Part shown: positions 54,686-63,488 of the stretch, piece after piece | Layout: each line of letters opens with the position of its first letter | Position numbering within the stretch: the first letter of the stretch is position 1 | DNA from: CAWBRT01 sp963791145 | GTDB lineage: Bacteria; Acidobacteriota; Terriglobia; Terriglobales; Acidobacteriaceae | Length of the DNA stretch: 64,000 nt | NCBI GenBank assembly: GCA_963791145.1 | Contig: CAWBRT010000015.1 | Coordinates: 124,001-188,000 of the forward strand | Direction of reading: 5' to 3' | Notes under the pieces: generated by a model | Databases searched by the model: none | The model's input: the letters and a program-made list of their open reading frames with translations, nothing else | Told to the model about the DNA's origin: nothing | Position numbers and translations under genes: made by a program

Positions 54686-55198
54686 ATGCGACTTGTTTCG
54701 CTGGCGGCGCTGCTGAGCATGTTGTCCGTCTTTGCCACCGCACAGCAGCTGCCCCAACAGACGCAACAACGGCGTCTGCCGGGGGCCCCGTTGCAGGCGC
54801 CCGCAGCCGACGGCGCAGCGCCAGATTCCTCCCAGAGCTTTACTGCCGCCGAGGTCGCCGAGCGGCTGCTCAGCCAGATCCGGAAGGGACTGGAGGCCCG
54901 TAACTCGCGCCAGATGCTCGCCGCCTTCGACCGCGACCGCATGCCTGGATACCTGACGTTTAAGGACCAGGTGGAAGCCTTCTTCGCCCAGCATGATTCC
55001 TTCCGCGTTTACTTTCGCGTGGAAAGCGCGTCGCTGGAAAAAGACGGCGGCTCGGCCGTGGTGCAGGCCACGCTGGAGTTCACGCCAATCGACGGGAGCC
55101 CCGCGGTGCGCCGCCAGGCGGAGCTGTCGTTTGCGTTCGGCAAGACTGAAGGTAGCTGGAAGATCGTGGACTTCGAGCCGCGCGGCTTCTTTTCCTGA
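54686..55198 (+). CDS. Exported protein with SnoaL/NTF2-like domain and a family B insertion
   Basis: A 170-residue secreted protein. The signal peptide is residues 1-20 (MRLVSLAALLSMLSVFATAQ). Right after the cleavage site the family B palindrome is translated as PQQTQQRRLPGAPLQ (~23-37). The mature domain (AAEVAERLLSQIRKGLEARN; FKDQVEAFFAQHDSFRVYFR; VQATLEFTPIDGSPAVRRQA; WKIVDFEPRGFFS) has the alpha plus curved-sheet pattern of NTF2-like folds. Start ATG 54686 is chosen for the signal peptide; upstream codons come from a GATTTCAGATT array (54530-54640). Function unknown. Confidence 0.65.
   Translation: MRLVSLAALLSMLSVFATAQQLPQQTQQRRLPGAPLQAPAADGAAPDSSQSFTAAEVAERLLSQIRKGLEARNSRQMLAAFDRDRMPGYLTFKDQVEAFFAQHDSFRVYFRVESASLEKDGGSAVVQATLEFTPIDGSPAVRRQAELSFAFGKTEGSWKIVDFEPRGFFS
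54751..54794 (+). repeat. Family B palindrome translated in the exported protein gene
   Basis: CCCCAACAGACGC, loop AACAAC(G), GCGTCTGCCGGGG then GCCCCG. In frame: LPQQTQQRRLPGAPL. Confidence 0.75.
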
Positions 55199-55411
55199 CG
55201 GGCGTTGCGCTGGCATACTCTGGAAGCGAAACACAAGGTGGCTCGACTCCCCCGCTACAAAGAACTCTTATGAGAATTCGTAGCAACTTCGGCCAGAAGA
55301 AAATCTGTAGCAGAGGCTCTTCTGGTGCGGGGTCGCTCGCCATAACACCGTCGTAAGGGATTCTGTTTTCCCTAAATTAACGTCTATATTTTTGATTGAA
55401 TCTGCTCGGCC

Positions 55412-55858
55412 ATGAATCGTGAATATCCAGACCGACCGTTCGTAGGTGTAGGTGGCATCGTCATCCAGGGCCAGCAGGTTCTGCTGGTGCGCCGTGGCAA
55501 GCCTCCGCGCCAGGGCGAGTGGTCGATTCCGGGCGGAATGCTGGAGCTCGGCGAGAAACTGCGCGACGGGGTGGCGCGCGAAGTCGAAGAAGAAACCGGC
55601 ATCACGGTTACGCCCCTCGAGGTGCTGGACGTGTTTGACAGCATCACTCCCGACGCTGATGGCAAAATCCTGTACCACTACGCGCTGATCGATTTCCTCT
55701 GCTCGGTGGTCGGGGGCGAGCTGCGTGCCGCCACCGACGTAAGCGACGCACGCTGGGCGACGCTGGACGAAGCTCTCACTCTGGTAGCGCGGCAGATGAC
55801 CAAGGACGTCATACGGAAAGGATTCAGCCAGACAACCGCCAGACTGGCTGGTGCGTGA
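55412..55858 (+). CDS. NUDIX hydrolase
   Basis: A 148-residue NUDIX protein. The Nudix box GGMLELGEKLRDGVAREVEE followed by ETGI (~41-64) fits Gx5Ex7REUxEExGU exactly, so the metal-binding Glu residues are present. The N-terminal strand VGVGGIVIQGQQVLLVRRGK and GEWSIPGG are typical of ADP-ribose- or dNTP-type hydrolases; substrate is not predictable. Upstream (55199-55411) has no recognised feature. Monocistronic. Confidence 0.9.
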   Translation: MNREYPDRPFVGVGGIVIQGQQVLLVRRGKPPRQGEWSIPGGMLELGEKLRDGVAREVEEETGITVTPLEVLDVFDSITPDADGKILYHYALIDFLCSVVGGELRAATDVSDARWATLDEALTLVARQMTKDVIRKGFSQTTARLAGA

Positions 55859-55946
55859 TTCGCTTCAGAAATTCTCTTGAAGAGATATTGCGGGAAAAAC
55901 AGAATCGAGGTTAGTACGGAGGTCTTGGTTCGAAGCAACGGCTCAG

Positions 55947-56246
55947 CTAGGCTTTCTTCCGCTCCTCGGCAACCAATGCTTCGCGAAGCAACATTTTAAG
56001 GTACGTCTGATAGCGCAATCCTTTGCGTTCCGCCTGCTGCCGGGCTCGAGAAATGTCCTCCGGGTCCAATCGGATTGTGGTAGTAGGTGTGGGTCCCTTG
56101 CGGGCCACGGTACCACGACCAAGACGCCCCTTGCCGGCTGCCTGCTTAAATGCCGCAACGATTTCCCCCTGATGATCGGCCCACCAGCGGGCTTCCTCCG
56201 CTTCGTTGCGAAACTCGGGAATCTTCAGTTCCTTCTCCTTCGACAT
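55947..56246 (-). CDS. brnA: BrnA-type (CopG) antitoxin
   Basis: A 99-residue antitoxin. The N-terminal part binds the toxin (IPEFRNEAEEARWWADHQGE, typical of CopG_antitoxin), and the C-terminal ribbon-helix-helix (TTTIRLDPEDISRARQQAER KGLRYQTYLKMLLREAL) binds DNA. It follows the BrnT gene by 7 nt on the same strand, the standard BrnT-BrnA order. Antitoxin-toxin complexes of this family repress their own promoter; a palindromic site overlaps the promoter at 56655-56683. Confidence 0.85.
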   Translation of the reverse strand: MSKEKELKIPEFRNEAEEARWWADHQGEIVAAFKQAAGKGRLGRGTVARKGPTPTTTIRLDPEDISRARQQAERKGLRYQTYLKMLLREALVAEERKKA

Positions 56247-56253
56247 GGTCCTC

Positions 56254-56526
56254 TCATTTCTGCCGCTCGTAAAAGTCTCTGAGCTTTTTCTTCGCAGGAA
56301 AGGCGGTCACTATGCGTATCTTTCCTTTGCGCTGGGTGGTGATAACCACCAAAATTCGATCCGCATCGGTCTCGCCCACCTGTACGGTGCGTTCCTCGCC
56401 GCCCCGTAGCTGCAGCTCCAGGTCCAGGGGCTCATTGAATACGACTTGTTCAGCTTCTTCGGGGCTTACTCCATGTTCCGAAACATGATTGCGATTGTGT
56501 TCATCCCAATCAAACGGTTCTGACAT
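56254..56526 (-). CDS. brnT: BrnT-type toxin (RelE-fold ribonuclease)
   Basis: A 90-residue toxin. Seen: FDWDEHNRNHVSEHGVSPEE AEQVVF (~4-29), the BrnT opening with DxxKxxxNxxKHGV-type spacing, then VGETDADRILVVITTQRKGK and IRIVTAFPAKKKLRDFYERQ (~60-90), the catalytic strand and Arg of the family. The second His usually in that K-HG motif is shifted (SEHGVS). It cleaves RNA and blocks translation in Brucella. Start ATG 56526 has AAGGAAC ~7 nt upstream. Partner brnA is directly downstream. Confidence 0.87.
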   Translation of the reverse strand: MSEPFDWDEHNRNHVSEHGVSPEEAEQVVFNEPLDLELQLRGGEERTVQVGETDADRILVVITTQRKGKIRIVTAFPAKKKLRDFYERQK

Positions 56527-56856
56527 TCGTTGTTCCTTTTGCCCGGCCACCTTCGATCATGGCCGTTACATCGACGGGGGTGACTACTCATATCGTGTTT
56601 GTGCATATCGCTCCTTTGTGGAGGGTACGGGCCCAGCCCGCAATACTACTTACAATGATAGTGTAGCTATATTGTAGCTACAAATCAAATATTATTCCCT
56701 CCTGTCCTCAGTTCCCGATTCAGCACACTCCCTTCAAGTCGTTGCCCATACAGACGGCACCGGGCCTCACTGTGCGCCGCCCATTCCGGCGTGTATAGTT
56801 TCGCCGTTGCCATATTTCCCGCGAATCCAATTTTGCGGCTTGATAGGGAGGACTGA
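56527..56856. other. Divergent intergenic region, brnT to asparaginase
   Basis: About 330 bases. The left part holds the brnT promoter/operator; GGGAGG stands ~7 nt before the asparaginase ATG. Nothing else recognised. Confidence 0.4.
56655..56683 (-). promoter_or_regulatory. Promoter and candidate operator of brnT-brnA
   Basis: Minus strand: TTGTAG (56683-56678), 17-nt spacer, TATCAT (56660-56655). The spacer and -35 form an inverted pair around GTAGCTACAATATAGCTACA. A repressor there would block RNA polymerase, as expected for autoregulated toxin-antitoxin operons. Confidence 0.5.
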
Positions 56857-57909
56857 ATGCGACAGAAAGCTACCTGCATGTTGTTGCTGATCGTCATGCT
56901 GGCTGCCACCATGGCCGTTGCCGCCGAGCAACCGGTGGTGGTGCTGATTGCCACCGGCGGCACCATCGCCATGAAGATTGATCCGGTAAAGAAGGCGCCC
57001 GTGCCCGCCATCTCCGGAGAAGACCTGCTGGCTACGGTTCCGGAGGTAGCCAAGTACGCCAAGATGGAGGTGAACAACATCTCCAACATACCCTCCGGAT
57101 ACATGGGTCCGGCGAACTGGGTAGCCTTGAGCAAAGCCGTCGACCAGACACTGGCGCGCAAGGAAGTCGCCGGCGTTATCGTCTCGCACGGGACCGACAC
57201 GCTGGAAGAGACTGCCTACTGGCTCGACCTCACCTCGGCCTCCGATAAGCCGATCGTGCTGATCGGAGCGCAGCGCAACGCCTCCGAGGCCGATTTCGAC
57301 GGTCCGCGTAACCTGCTGAATGCCGTTCGCATTTGCATCGACCCGCAATCGAAGGGCAAGGGCGCCATGCTGGTCATGAACAACCAGATCAATGCCGCTC
57401 GCGACGTCACCAAGACACACACCTCGAGCGTGGAAACCTTCAAATCAGGCGACTGGGGATTCCTGGGCGCGGTCGATTTCGACCGGGTGTTCTTCACGCG
57501 CGCGCCACTGCGCCGCCAGCACGTACCGCTGAAGACCGACAATATTCCGTACGTGGAGATTATCCCTACCTACGGCGGCACCGACGGGTTCCTGATCAAA
57601 GCCGCCCTCGATCATGGCGCCAAGGGGCTAGTGGTCCAGGCGCTGGGCTGGGGGAACGTCAATCCCGCGACTTCGGCCGAGATCAAGGCCGCCATCAAGA
57701 AGGGAATTCCGGTGGTCATCTCGACGCGTGTTCCCAACGGCCGCGTGCTGCCCAACTACGGCTACGAGGGTGGAGGTAAAGTGCTCTACGACGCCGGCGC
57801 CGTAATGGCTGACGATCTCACCCCGCAGAAGGCGCGCATCCTGCTGATGCTGCTGCTGCAGAACGGGGTCCAGGGACAGCAGAAGCTGCAGGCGGCGTTC
57901 AGCCGTTAG
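56857..57909 (+). CDS. ansB: Type II (periplasmic) L-asparaginase
   Basis: A 350-residue exported asparaginase. The signal peptide is residues 1-22 (CMLLLIVMLAATMAVAA). First active-site motif VLIATGGTIAMKID (~28-41) supplies the nucleophilic Thr; the second, VIVSHGTDTLEETAYWLDL (~106-124), supplies Thr-Asp and, downstream, Lys. Substrate-binding and tetramer segments include MNNQINAARDVTKTHTSSVE and TYGGTDGFLIKAALDHGAKG. Converts asparagine to aspartate and ammonia in the periplasm. GGGAGG is 7 nt upstream. A repeat element begins 2 bases after the stop. Confidence 0.94.
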   Translation: MRQKATCMLLLIVMLAATMAVAAEQPVVVLIATGGTIAMKIDPVKKAPVPAISGEDLLATVPEVAKYAKMEVNNISNIPSGYMGPANWVALSKAVDQTLARKEVAGVIVSHGTDTLEETAYWLDLTSASDKPIVLIGAQRNASEADFDGPRNLLNAVRICIDPQSKGKGAMLVMNNQINAARDVTKTHTSSVETFKSGDWGFLGAVDFDRVFFTRAPLRRQHVPLKTDNIPYVEIIPTYGGTDGFLIKAALDHGAKGLVVQALGWGNVNPATSAEIKAAIKKGIPVVISTRVPNGRVLPNYGYEGGGKVLYDAGAVMADDLTPQKARILLMLLLQNGVQGQQKLQAAFSR

Positions 57910-57910
57910 A

Positions 57911-58178
57911 GTAGTGCGTCAAACAGATAAGCAGTTTTCAGCTTCTCTTAGCCGCCGACAGGCGGCGGCAGATGGTAGCCCACGGCGCAAGCCGTGGGTG
58001 AAAGGCGTCCAGGATCACAAGCCCCCGAAGGGGGCGACAGAACCGGTCGAGATTCTTTCGCCCGCGATTGCGGGCTCTTGAGATTTCGCGCCCCAAACCC
58101 ATGGCTGACGCCATGGGCTACCATCTTTCCCCCGCTTCGCGGGGTCGGCTTCCAGTGTTCCTATTTATGACGCACTAC
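57911..58178. mobile_element. MITE-like element with 11-bp terminal inverted repeats
   Basis: GTAGTGCGTCA (57911-57921) and TGACGCACTAC (58168-58178) bound 268 bases without coding capacity. Inside are REP-type hairpins: GTAGCCCACGGCGCAAGCCG at 57973 and, inverted, CCATGGGCTAC near 58113, plus GCCCCCGAAGGGGGC at 58020. GCGTCAAACAGA is repeated at 58197 and 58213-58226. Confidence 0.6.
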
Positions 58179-58228
58179 ACTAGTTAGCGGCCACCCCGCT
58201 GCGTCAAACTCCGCTGCGTCAAACAGAG

Positions 58229-58262
58229 AGCGCGGGCCACCTTCACCCGGATGGCCCGCGCT
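58229..58262. terminator. Strong hairpin, probable terminator
   Basis: AGCGCGGGCCA / TGGCCCGCGCT, 11 bp with a 12-nt loop, followed by GGTTTGTT. It stands ~320 bases after the asparaginase stop; the U-tract is weak. The rest of 58263-58545 shows nothing recognised. Confidence 0.4.
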
Positions 58263-58545
58263 GGTTTGTTGCCGCGGTTCACTGCCTCCCGCCTTACCAG
58301 AGCCAGTTTCAGTGCATCCCCCTCTTCATCTCAGCATATCCAGCCTCAGCGCGCACTTCGGTGCAACGCCGATGGCGGCCATGGGTTCATAAGTCGACAG
58401 GCCCGATCGAATTCGCGGGCGGGGAACTCAAGGCCGGGTGGAAGCAATATACTGGGAGCGAGCAGCGGTTTGATCCTCTTGCCGGCCCTCCCGGAGTTGC
58501 TGCTCGACGCTGGTCACAGATCCTCGCACTACACGGGGTGAAACC

Positions 58546-61500
58546 ATGCGAAAGTTTTTGACCGCCATTCTCATCCTGATCGTCCTGATCGTAGTGGCGC
58601 TGGCCCTCGTGCCCCAGTTCGTCGATATCAACCGTTACCACGGCCGCATACAGGCCGAGCTCGAGCAGCGTCTGAACCGGCAGGTCTCGCTCGGTCATAT
58701 GCAGCTGGCCATGTTCCCGCCGCGCTTCATGGTCGACAATGCGGTGATCGGCGAGGATCCCGGCTTCAACACGGGCCGTCCTTTCGCCCAGGCGCAGCAA
58801 CTGCAGGTCAGCGTCAAGCTGCTGCCGCTGTTGCGCAAGCAGGTTGAGATCGATTCTCTCGAGCTCGAGCAGCCGGCCGTGGAACTGGTGCGCAATTCAC
58901 AGGGAACTTGGAACTTCGCTTCGCTGGGCAAGAGTCCCGCCGGATCCTCCACCCCAGCAAACGCAAATACGTTTGCTGGGGGCCCCGGATCGCCGCCGGC
59001 GCCATCATCATCGGCAGCGGCTCCGAGCAAGCCCTCCGGCCAGCAACCGCCGCCGGCGCAGCCCTCCGGAGAGCAGAAGCTGGAAGTGGGGCAACTTAAA
59101 ATCGTCGACGGCTCGGTCGCTATCAGCGATGAGCAGAAGCAGCAGGCACGGGCGGTCTACGATCACATCGATCTCACTCTGAAGGACTTTGCGCCTGACA
59201 AGCCGTTTTCCATCGCCTTGGCCGCGCATCTTCCACCCCAGCAAACGCAAATGCGTTTGCCGGGGACCCCGGATCTTCCCGGACAGGGAAAACAGACCGT
59301 GGCCCTCGACGGCAAAGGCGGCCCCATCAATGAAGCCACTCCGCTGAGCACCCCTTTCAATGGGCACGCTCAAGCTGGACCAGGTGGCAATCTCGTCGCT
59401 GCAGAAGTTTCTGAACTCGCCTGCGCTTTCCGGAACCGACGCCGTCATCTCCGGAAAAGCCGATGTCAGCAACCAGAACGGCCAGCTCGGCTCTAAAGGT
59501 TCGCTGCGGGTGGAGAATGCGCGCATACGCCAGGTGGATGTCGGCTACCCCATCACCGCCGACTACGAGATGACGGACGACCTGAACAACCAGGTGCTTC
59601 ATTTGGGCCGCACCACCGTAAAGTTGGGCAATACGCCGCTGTCGCTCTCCGGCAGCGTGAACATCCGCAGCACGCCGCCGCTGGCTGATCTCACCGTGCA
59701 GGCCGGTAATGTCTCCATCGCCGAGGCGGCGCGGCTGGCTTCCGCTTTCGGCGTGGCCTTCAATCCCGGAATGCAGATCGCCGGCAATCTGTCGGTCAAC
59801 GTGCACGCCCAGGGCGCCGTATCGAGCCCGTCGCTCAGCGGCTCGGTGAGCGGGCGCAACCTGGTGATGTCGGGCAAGCAGCTTTCCGCGCCGGTGAATG
59901 TGAATGCCGTCGACTTGGAACTTTCTCCGCAGATGATCAAGTCCAACAGCTTCACGGCCCAGAGTGGCGGCACGGCGGTGAACCTGCAGTTTTCCCTGGC
60001 GCAGTACACGACGCAGAATCCGACGGTCGACGCCACGGTGAACACCGGCAACGCCAACATCGCCGAGTTGATCCATATCGCCCAGGCAGCGGGAGTCACA
60101 TCGCTGGATGGCGCCAACGGATCGGGCGTGCTTTCGCTGAACGTGCACGCGACCGGGCCGTTGAAGAACGCCGCAGCGATGAACTTTACCGGCAGCGGTC
60201 AGATGCAGAACGCCAGCCTGCGCGCGGCCGGCATGACCGGACCGCTGAACATGCGCAACGCCAATTTGCAGTTCACGCAGAATTCCGCGGTGCTTAATAA
60301 CCTGTCGGCCTCGGTGGGAAGCACCAATGCCAGCGGCAACATGACCGTGCGCAACTTCCAGGCGCCGCAGGTGCAATTTGCTCTGGCGGCGGACAAGATC
60401 AATGTCCTGGAGCTGGAAAAGATCTTCGGCAAATCTCCAGCTCCGCCCAAACCCGCGGAGCAGAAACGCGCCGGGCTCACCCTGGTCACCCCGGCGAATG
60501 CGGCAGCTCCACCCGCCGGCGATACCCCCGCGCCCAGTCTGCTTACCAAGACCACCGGCACAGGCACGCTCTCCGTGGGAACGCTCAGCTACGACCAGCT
60601 CGTGCTCAACAACGTGAAGTCGAACGTCAAGCTGGACCATGGCGTAGTCCAGCTCAATCCACTGACCTCCCAGCTCTACGGCGGCAACGAGACCGGCTCC
60701 ATCACGGCCGATCTGCGGCCCGTCGAGCCGGTCTTCAACGTTAATCTCAAGATGCAGAAGGTGGATTCCAACCAGCTCCTGTCTTCCGTGTCGAACCTCA
60801 AGGACACGTTGTATGGCCTGCTGGCCAGCGGTGCTCAGCTCTCCTTCGCTGCCGTTCCCACCGGCTCCGACATTGTGCGGACGCTGAACGGGCGCATGAA
60901 CCTGAATCTCACCAATGGCAAGATCACCAAGGTCGACATGCTGCAGCAAATCTCGCAGGTCGGCCAGTTCCAGTCGCTGGGGCGGCAGGCGGCGAACTTC
61001 ACCAACATTCAGCAGCTCTCTGGAGACTTCGACATCCGTAATGGAGTCGCCACCACCAACAACCTCAAGGCTGTGATCGACGGCGGCTCGCTTGCCGCCA
61101 ACGGCTCGGTGGACCTCGCCACGCAAGCCATCAACATGCACGCGACCGCCGTTCTCAGCCGCGCCCAGAGCCAGACCGTCGGCGGAACTCAGATCGGCGG
61201 CTTCATGCAGACCGCGCTGGCCAACCAGAACGGCGAACTGGTGCTGCCGCTGCTCGTCACCGGGACCTTCCAGAACATGCGCTTCACGCCCGACGTGCAG
61301 CAGATGGCGCAAATGAAGGCCAAGAACCTGCTGCCCAGCCTCGCCAATCCCGGACAACTGAGTTCGGGCATTCTTGGCGCCCTGACTGGAAAAGGCGGAC
61401 AAGGCCAGCGCGGGCAGGGCGGAATCGGCGGCATTCTGGGCGGCCTGGCCGGCGGCCGGCAGCAGCAACAGCAGCAGCCCAACTCTGCCGCTCAGCCCAG

Positions 61501-61584
61501 CCAATCCCAGCAGCAACAGCAGCAGCAGAATCCACTGGGAGGCGTTCTGGCGGCCTGTTGGGAGGAAAGAAGCAAAACAAGTAA
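58546..61584 (+). CDS. AsmA family protein (two frameshifts, two family B insertions)
   Basis: About 1010 residues. An N-terminal membrane anchor (FLTAILILIVLIVVALALVP, ~4-23) is followed by the AsmA opening VDINRYHGRIQAELEQRLNR and then a long beta-rich repeat region, as in AsmA/TamB-like bridges that move lipid between membranes. The frame shifts once near 59362 (STPFNG to TLKLDQVAISSLQKFLNS) and again near 61555, restoring LGGLLGGKKQNK and a stop at 61584. The C-terminus has Gln-rich runs. Two family B palindromes are translated: STPANANTFAGGPGSP (~136-151) and PPQQTQMRLPGTPDLP (~230-245), in different frames of the repeat, both in Pro/Ser-rich linkers. Confidence 0.82.
58951..58988 (+). 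repeat. Family B palindrome translated in asmA, copy 1
   Basis: CCACCCCAGCAAACG, centre CAAATA, CGTTTGCTGGGG then GCCCCGG. Read as TPANANTFAGGPG. Confidence 0.8.
59235..59272 (+). repeat. Family B palindrome translated in asmA, copy 2
   Basis: CCACCCCAGCAAACG, centre CAAATG, CGTTTGCCGGGG then ACCCCGG. Nearly identical to copy 1 at the DNA level but read in another frame (PPQQTQMRLPGTP). Confidence 0.8.
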
Positions 61585-61702
61585 CCCGTAGCCCAACTGT
61601 AGAACCACGCAGGTAAGGGGCAGCCGCCCCCGGCTGTCCTGGGTGGGATTCGCCTGGGTTTTGCGGAGCCGCAGGCAAGCTAATGTGGGTTGAGGCGCAA
61701 GA

Positions 61703-61742
61703 GTTCCCACATTTGCCAACAACAGGCAAATATGGGTCACCC
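61703..61742. repeat. Family A palindrome upstream of pntAA
   Basis: CCCACATTTGCC, loop AACAACA, GGCAAATaTGGG then TCACC. The gap 61585-61836 also has CAGCCGCCCCCGGCTG (61620-61635). Nothing else recognised. Confidence 0.65.
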
Positions 61743-61836
61743 TAAGCAGTTAATTTCCCTGCCATAGCCGATCCTGCCAAAAAGAGAGAAGCCGCCTTGC
61801 TCTCATTTGCATCCTTAAGGTTAAGAGGGGTAGAGG

Positions 61837-62967
61837 ATGCATATCTCCATTCTGCGGGAGTTAGCACCAGGGGAAAGCCGGGTGGCCTTGTTGCCCGACG
61901 CTGTCCGGGGGCTCGTCTCCAAAGGGTTGGAAGTCGCGGTCGAAGCCGGCAGCGGAGCCGCAGCCGGGGCCTCCGATGAGGATTATCGCCAAGCCGGAGC
62001 CAAGGTCACCTCCGACCGTCATCAATTGCTGGCCGCAGCCGATGTGCTGCCGGTGGTAAACACTCCGGCGGCCAGTGATCTTCGCCAGCTCAAGTCCGGC
62101 GCCGTCATGATCGGATTCCTGCGGCCGCTGGACGCGCCGTCTTCTCTGGATCCGGCAATCGAGCGCGGCGCTACGTTGTTCGCCATGGAACTGGTGCCCC
62201 GCATCACGCGGGCGCAGGCCATGGACGCGCTCTCTTCGATGGCCACCGTCGCCGGCTACAAAGCCGCGCTGCTGGCCGCTGATCGGCTGCCGAAGATGTT
62301 TCCTCTGCTCATGACCGCCGCCGGCACCATCGCCCCTGCCCACGTTTTGGTCTTGGGCGCCGGAGTCGCCGGCCTGCAGGCCATCGCCACCTCGCGACGA
62401 CTTGGCGCCGTGGTGAATGCCTATGACGTCAGGGCGGTGGCCGGCGAGCAGGTACGCTCGCTAGGAGCAAAATTTCTGGAGGTCGATCTCGGCGGCATCG
62501 AGACGGAAGACAAGGGCGGATACGCCAAGGAGCTCAGCGAAGAGGCGCTGGCTCGTGGGCGCGAGTTGATCGCCGCCAACGCCCGTACCTCCGACGTGGT
62601 GATTACCACCGCGCAGGTTCCCGGCAAGCGCGCTCCCCGCATGCTCTCGCGCGCCGCCGTGGAGGCCATGCGGCCCGGTTCGGTGATCGTCGATCTGGCC
62701 GCGCCCGCCGGTGGCAATTGCGAGCTGACCCGTCCGGGCGAAGAAGTGGTTCATAACGGCGTCACTATCCTGGGGCCGCTGAATCTTCCCGCCACCGTTC
62801 CCGTGCACGCCAGCCAATTGTATTCACGCAACGTGAACAACTTCCTGCAGCTGCTGGTCAAAAACGGCGTACTCAACCTTGACTGGAATGACGAAATCAT
62901 CCGTGGCTCCTGCGTCGCGCATGAGGGCGAACTGATGAACGAGCGCATCTCCGCCAAAGCGGCGTAA
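61837..62967 (+). CDS. pntAA: NAD(P) transhydrogenase subunit alpha part 1 (soluble NAD-binding domain)
   Basis: A 376-residue domain I of the proton-translocating transhydrogenase, which uses the proton gradient to make NADPH from NADH. Seen: ISILRELAPGESRVALLPDA (~3-22), MELVPRITRAQAMDALSSMA (~111-130), VLGAGVAGLQAIATSRRLGA (dinucleotide loop, ~171-190), AYDVRAVAGEQVRSLGAKFL (~194) and ITTAQVPGKRAPRM. This three-gene split (AA, AB, B) is common outside enterobacteria. Start ATG 61837 has AGAGG just upstream. A REP-type element separates it from pntAB. Confidence 0.94.
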   Translation: MHISILRELAPGESRVALLPDAVRGLVSKGLEVAVEAGSGAAAGASDEDYRQAGAKVTSDRHQLLAAADVLPVVNTPAASDLRQLKSGAVMIGFLRPLDAPSSLDPAIERGATLFAMELVPRITRAQAMDALSSMATVAGYKAALLAADRLPKMFPLLMTAAGTIAPAHVLVLGAGVAGLQAIATSRRLGAVVNAYDVRAVAGEQVRSLGAKFLEVDLGGIETEDKGGYAKELSEEALARGRELIAANARTSDVVITTAQVPGKRAPRMLSRAAVEAMRPGSVIVDLAAPAGGNCELTRPGEEVVHNGVTILGPLNLPATVPVHASQLYSRNVNNFLQLLVKNGVLNLDWNDEIIRGSCVAHEGELMNERISAKAA

Positions 62968-62991
62968 GGGCACGCAGTTGTGGATCCTTAT

Positions 62992-63136
62992 TTTTGAAAG
63001 GGCAGGCCTTTAGGCGTGCCGTTTGGGTTATGAGGAAACCGGCTTTAGCCGCTGAGGGCAATATCCCTCAGGGCCTAAAGGCCGCTCTTTTTCGAGAATC
63101 GACTCGGCGCGGCTGAAGCCGCGTCCTTTCAAAGCA
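62992..63136. repeat. REP-like element between pntAA and pntAB
   Basis: Ends TTTGAAAGGGC (62993) and GTCCTTTCAAA (63124-63134) are inverted. Inside: GGCCTTTAGGCGTGCC, GCTGAGGGCAATATCCCTCA, GGCCTAAAGGCC and CGCGGCTGAAGCCGCG hairpins. It interrupts a normally tight operon. Confidence 0.6.
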
Positions 63137-63176
63137 ATTTGGTTTCGCGGTCGCCGCGAAGTAATCGGGAGGCTTC

Positions 63177-63488
63177 ATGAATCCGGCCGTACTTATCGCT
63201 TCGCTTTACGTTTTCGTGCTGGCGGCCTTTCTCGGCTACCAGGTGATCTCGCGCGTGCCGCCGCTGCTGCACACGCCGCTGATGTCGGCCACCAATGCCA
63301 TCTCCGGCATTTCGCTGATCGGCTCGCTGGTGATCGCCGGCGCCCACTATACGCGGCTGAGCACCATCCTGGGATTCATCGCCGTGACCACGGCCACTAT
63401 TAACGTGGTCGGCGGCTTCGGCATCACCGACCGCATGCTGAAGATGTTCCAGCAGCGCCAGACGCAGAAGAAAGCGGTGAGCAAGTGA
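63177..63488 (+). CDS. pntAB: NAD(P) transhydrogenase subunit alpha part 2 (membrane domain)
   Basis: A 103-residue membrane subunit with three hydrophobic segments (VLIASLYVFVLAAFLGYQVI; AISGISLIGSLVIAGAHY; STILGFIAVTTATINVVGGF) and the conserved RVPPLLHTPLMSATNAISG stretch (~26-44) plus FGITDRMLKMFQ. It forms part of the proton channel with PntB. Start ATG 63177 has GGGAGG upstream. Its stop overlaps the PntB start by 4 bases (GTGA). Confidence 0.94.
   Translation: MNPAVLIASLYVFVLAAFLGYQVISRVPPLLHTPLMSATNAISGISLIGSLVIAGAHYTRLSTILGFIAVTTATINVVGGFGITDRMLKMFQQRQTQKKAVSK

Noticed and set aside
57911..58178. CRISPR array
   Set aside because: No regularly spaced identical repeats; the structure is inverted, not direct. 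No CRISPR array was found anywhere in the window.
59357..61729. 790-codon open frame antisense to asmA
   Set aside because: It mirrors the codon pattern of the asmA gene, has no family motif and no start signal; the sense strand encodes a clear AsmA protein.
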